A stretch of DNA of 64,000 nt from JAOPZW01 sp963851295 (lineage in GTDB: Bacteria > Actinomycetota > Thermoleophilia > Solirubrobacterales > Solirubrobacteraceae), in NCBI GenBank assembly GCA_963851295.1, contig CAWKOS010000007.1, positions 248,001-312,000 on the forward strand. Direction: 5' to 3'. The notes under the pieces are model-generated. The model saw nothing but the letters and a program-made list of their open reading frames with translations. It was not told the DNA's origin and did not search any database. Shown piece by piece: positions 61,027 through 64,000 of this stretch (position 1 is its first letter; every line of letters begins with the position of its first letter). The position numbers and the translations under genes are program-made.

Positions 61027-64000
61027 CTGACGCAGCGGGTCACGAGCCCCGAGTTCGTCGGGCGCGAGCGGGAGCTGGCGGGGCTCACCGCGGCGCTCGC
61101 GCGCGCCATCGACGGGCGCCCGGCGGTCGCGCTCGTCGCCGGCGAGTCGGGCGTGGGCAAGACGCGCTTGGTCTCCGAGCTCGCCGACCGCGCCCGCGCG
61201 CAGGGAGCGCGCGTGCTCACCGGCGACTGCGTCGACATCGGCGACGGCGAGATGGCCTACGCGCCGATCGTCAGCGCGCTGCGCGGCCTCAGCGGCGACG
61301 AGCTCGGAGGCACCGCGACCGGCCTCGCGCCGCTGCTGCCCCAGGTCGACGCGCCCGACGCGCCCGCGGACGGCGCCCTCTCCCAGGGCCGCGTCTTCGA
61401 GCTGCTGCTCGTCCTCCTCGGCCGCCTTGGAGAGGCCCAACCGCTCGTGCTCGTCTTCGAGGACGTCCACTGGGCCGACCGCTCCTCGCGCGACTTCCTG
61501 TCCTTCTTCGTACGCAACGCGCGCCAGCAGCGGGTGCTGCTCGTCGCCACCTACCGCACCGACGAGCTGCACCGCCGCCATCCCCTCCGCGCGCTCGTGG
61601 CCGAGGCCGAGCGCGCGCCGATCGTCGAGCGCGTCGGCCTGGAGCGCTTCACGCGCGAGGAGATCGTCGCGCAGCTCACCGGCATCCTCGGCCGCCGCCC
61701 CGACGCGCGCCTGGTCGACGAGCTCTTCGTCCGCGCCGAGGGCAACCCGTTCTTCACCGAGGAGCTCGCGGCCGCCGCCGCGAGCGAAGGTCTCCCGGCC
61801 AACCTCGCCGACGCGCTCCTGCTGCGCGTTGAGGCGCTCGGCCCCTCGACCCAGACGGTGCTGCGCCTCGCCGCCGTCGCCGGCCCGCGCGTCAGCCACG
61901 GCCTGCTCGAGCGCGCCGGCGGCGTGGCGCCCGACGAGCTGGTGGCCGGGCTGCGCGACGCCGTCGCTCACAACGTCGTCGTCACCGACCCCGAGACCGG
62001 CTCCTACGGCTTCCGCCACGCGCTCATGCGCGAGGCGCTCGTCGACGACCTGCTCCCCGGCGAGCGCGGCCCGCTGCACGCCGCGCTGGCGCGCGCGCTG
62101 GAGGCCGACGCGAACCTGTCGGTGTCGCCCGCCGGCGTGACCGCCGAGCTCGCCTTCCACTGGTTCGCGGCGCACAATCTCGCGGCGGCCTTCTCGGCCT
62201 CGGCGCAGGCCGGCGCCGACGCGATGCGCCTGGCGGCCTTCGCCGAGGCCAACGCCCATTACGAGCGCGCGATCGAGCTGTGGGACGGCGTGCCCGAGGA
62301 CGTGCGCGCGGACGGGGCGAGCCTCGTCGAGCTCATGCGCAACGCCGCGGAGGCCGCCCACCTCGCCGGCGAGGACGACCGCGCGGCGGCGCTGGCGCGG
62401 CGCGCGCTCACGCTCGTCGACGCCGAGGCCGACCCCATGACGGCCGCGCTGATGCACGAGCGCTACGGGCGCTATCTCTGGGTCGGGGGCAACTCGCTCG
62501 ACGGCCTGGACGCGTGCCGCACCGCCGTCGCGCTCCTCCCCCAGGACGGCGACCCCGCCGACCGCGCCCGCGTGCTCGCCTCCGAGGGCCACCTGCTCAT
62601 GCTCCTGGGCCGGGGCGTCGAGGCGCTCGAGCTCTGCGAGCCGGCCCTCGAGATCGCCCGCGCCGCCGGCGCCCGCCGCGAGGAGGGCAGCATCCTCGCG
62701 ACGATGTGCGCCGCGACGAGCTTCGCGGGCGCCCTCGAGGACGGGATCGAGCACGGGCGCGCGGCGCTGAGCATCGCCCGCGAGCGCGGCGACGCCGAGG
62801 AGGTCGCCCGCGCCTACGTCAACCTCGGCGAGACCCTCGACCGGGCCGGGCGGGTCGCCGAGGCCGCCGAGCTCGCGGCCGAGGGCGTGGACGCCGTGGT
62901 CGAGCAGGGGATCGGCCCGCTGAGCGCGCTGCTGGCCAGCGACCGGGCGCTGCGCATGGTGCGGCTGGGCGGCTGGGACGAGGCCGAGGCCGCGGTCACG
63001 GCCGCCCTCGACGTGGCGGTCGGCGGCGTGCACGCCGCGGCGGCCCTCAGCGGCCGGGCGCTGCTCGACGTCCTGCGCGGGCGCTTCGACGAGGTGGACG
63101 AGACGCTCGAGGAGGCCAACCGCGCCCAGGCCCACGTCCGCGGATCGATGTGGACCGCGCCGGTCGTGATCGCCAGCGCCGAGCTGGCGCTGTGGCGCGG
63201 CGACCCGGGCGCCGCGCGCGACGTCATCGCGGCGATGCTCGAGAGCGTCGACCCGGCCGACGAGGACACGTTCTATATGGCGCCCGTCCTCTCCGTCGCC
63301 GGGCGCGCCGCGGCCGACCTCGCCGTGGCCGCGCGCGCCACCGGGGACGCCGCCGGCGAGCGCGACGCCCGCGCAGTGGCCGCCGGCCACGTCGCGCGCA
63401 CGCATCACCTCACGCGCGCGGAGGCCTACCCCTCGGGGCGCTGCCCGCCCGAGGCGCTGGTGCACGTCGCGACGACCGAGGCCGAGGACGCGCGCGCCCG
63501 CGGCGAGGGCGCGACCGACCTGTGGCGAGGCGTCGTCGCGAGCTGGGACGAGCTCGGCTTCCCCTACGCCGGCGCCTACGCGCGCTGGCGCCTGGCCGAG
63601 GCGCTGCTGGCCGAGGGCGGCGCGCGGGCCGACGCCCAGGCGGCGCTCGCCTCGGCCCATGCGGTCGCGACGCGCCTGCGCGCCCGCCCGCTCGCGGCCG
63701 AGCTCGAGGCCCTGGCGCGCCGCGCGCGGCTGTCGCTGGAGAGCGTCCAGGCGCCGGCCGTCGACGGCGACGGCGCCGCCGAGCGCGCCGGCCTCACCGT
63801 GCGCGAGCTCGAGGTCCTGCGGCTCGTGGCCGCCGGCGAGACCAACCGCTCGATCGGCCAGGCGCTCTACATCAGCGAGAAGACCGTCAGCGTCCACATC
63901 TCGCGCATCCTGGCCAAGCTCGACGCCCGCGGCCGGGTCGAGGCCGCGGGCCTGGCGCTGCGCCTCGGCCTCCTGGAGGAGACCGAGGCGGGCGCGGACG
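61027..64000 (+). CDS. Large AAA-ATPase/LuxR-type regulator (3' end outside window)
   Basis: The frame is open for 991 codons to the window edge. It begins TQRVTSPEFVGRERELAGLT; Walker A is VAGESGVGKTRLVSEL, Walker B is LVLVFEDVHWADRS, and a long TPR-like helical region (about 330-880) follows. A LuxR helix-turn-helix (GLTVRELEVLRLVAAGETNR, YISEKTVSVHISRILAKL) lies at the end, so little is missing. This is the LAL/MalT-like class of ATP-dependent activators. No ATG, GTG or TTG fits; CTG 61027 sits 8 bases after AAGGGGG and is the best start. A TAGACT hexamer at 60994-60999 is a likely -10. Confidence 0.87.
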   Translation, partial: MTQRVTSPEFVGRERELAGLTAALARAIDGRPAVALVAGESGVGKTRLVSELADRARAQGARVLTGDCVDIGDGEMAYAPIVSALRGLSGDELGGTATGLAPLLPQVDAPDAPADGALSQGRVFELLLVLLGRLGEAQPLVLVFEDVHWADRSSRDFLSFFVRNARQQRVLLVATYRTDELHRRHPLRALVAEAERAPIVERVGLERFTREEIVAQLTGILGRRPDARLVDELFVRAEGNPFFTEELAAAAASEGLPANLADALLLRVEALGPSTQTVLRLAAVAGPRVSHGLLERAGGVAPDELVAGLRDAVAHNVVVTDPETGSYGFRHALMREALVDDLLPGERGPLHAALARALEADANLSVSPAGVTAELAFHWFAAHNLAAAFSASAQAGADAMRLAAFAEANAHYERAIELWDGVPEDVRADGASLVELMRNAAEAAHLAGEDDRAAALARRALTLVDAEADPMTAALMHERYGRYLWVGGNSLDGLDACRTAVALLPQDGDPADRARVLASEGHLLMLLGRGVEALELCEPALEIARAAGARREEGSILATMCAATSFAGALEDGIEHGRAALSIARERGDAEEVARAYVNLGETLDRAGRVAEAAELAAEGVDAVVEQGIGPLSALLASDRALRMVRLGGWDEAEAAVTAALDVAVGGVHAAAALSGRALLDVLRGRFDEVDETLEEANRAQAHVRGSMWTAPVVIASAELALWRGDPGAARDVIAAMLESVDPADEDTFYMAPVLSVAGRAAADLAVAARATGDAAGERDARAVAAGHVARTHHLTRAEAYPSGRCPPEALVHVATTEAEDARARGEGATDLWRGVVASWDELGFPYAGAYARWRLAEALLAEGGARADAQAALASAHAVATRLRARPLAAELEALARRARLSLESVQAPAVDGDGAAERAGLTVRELEVLRLVAAGETNRSIGQALYISEKTVSVHISRILAKLDARGRVEAAGLALRLGLLEETEAGAD

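Overview
The window is 64 kb of very GC-rich, densely coding DNA with strong third-position G/C bias. It looks like the chromosome of a high-GC actinobacterium. The mix of SigB/SigF-type sigma factors, anti-sigma and STAS regulators, ANTAR and MerR regulators, Ku, a secreted penicillin-acylase homologue, a CvpA-type serine protease and many exported proteins of unknown function fits soil Thermoleophilia (Solirubrobacterales-like). That placement is inference from gene content; no rRNA gene is present to confirm it. I see no tRNA, rRNA, CRISPR array, transposase or phage gene.

Layout. 1-6.8 kb: the end of a secreted glycosidase-like gene, a TetR/flavin monooxygenase operon under a palindromic operator, a polytopic membrane protein with a PI-PLC-X-like domain, and a two-gene ABC exporter. 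6.9-8.8 kb: a two-component pair divergent from the exporter. 8.8-13.3 kb: a secreted penicillin-acylase family enzyme, a secreted protein of unknown function and a DHFR/RibD-like protein. 13.6-20.6 kb: glutamate synthase (gltB-gltD) divergent from an asparaginase. 20.6-22.2 kb: a partner-switching module (anti-sigma kinase, a degenerate partner, STAS antagonist). 22.2-24.8 kb: topoisomerase IB, Ku and a PfpI-type protein. 24.9-26.5 kb: a divergent DJ-1/GlxA-type gene pair, both frameshifted, around an intact palindromic operator. 26.5-29.7 kb: ferritin-like, CsbD-like and stress-type small genes behind a sigma factor. 29.8-32.6 kb: a MerR-type regulator, a second sigma factor and an ANTAR regulator. 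32.6-40 kb: a YihY-like membrane protein and an AddAB-like helicase-nuclease pair. 40-46.2 kb: a MarR/cupin divergon and small metabolic enzymes (aldo-keto reductase, FAD oxidase, VOC proteins). 46.5-51.8 kb: PspC, an S53 protease, a secreted nuclease and an S4 protein. 51.7-57 kb: topB, a membrane serine protease, a penicillin-binding protein and a lipoprotein. 57.5-64 kb: SRPBCC, Zn-ribbon, FHA, ParA-like and thrB genes, and the start of a large ATPase/LuxR regulator.

Regulatory theme. Two SigB/SigF-family sigma factors and their likely antagonists lie within 11 kb of each other. Several intergenic regions carry GTTT-N14/15-GGGTA-like sequences: before the anti-sigma operon, one sigma gene, the S53 protease and the FHA gene. 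A local general-stress circuit is therefore likely, though its wiring is inferred. Many genes have a -10-like hexamer only 6-10 bases before the start codon, suggesting leaderless transcripts.

Most unusual structure. The two largest spaces between converging genes (13346-13589 and 46209-46479) hold related inverted-repeat elements. They share an 18-base arm block close to GCGAACRGCTCACCGAGG but have unrelated central hairpins, which suggests an undescribed intergenic repeat family. Four genes carry apparent single-base frameshifts, so either gene decay or residual sequencing error affects this assembly.
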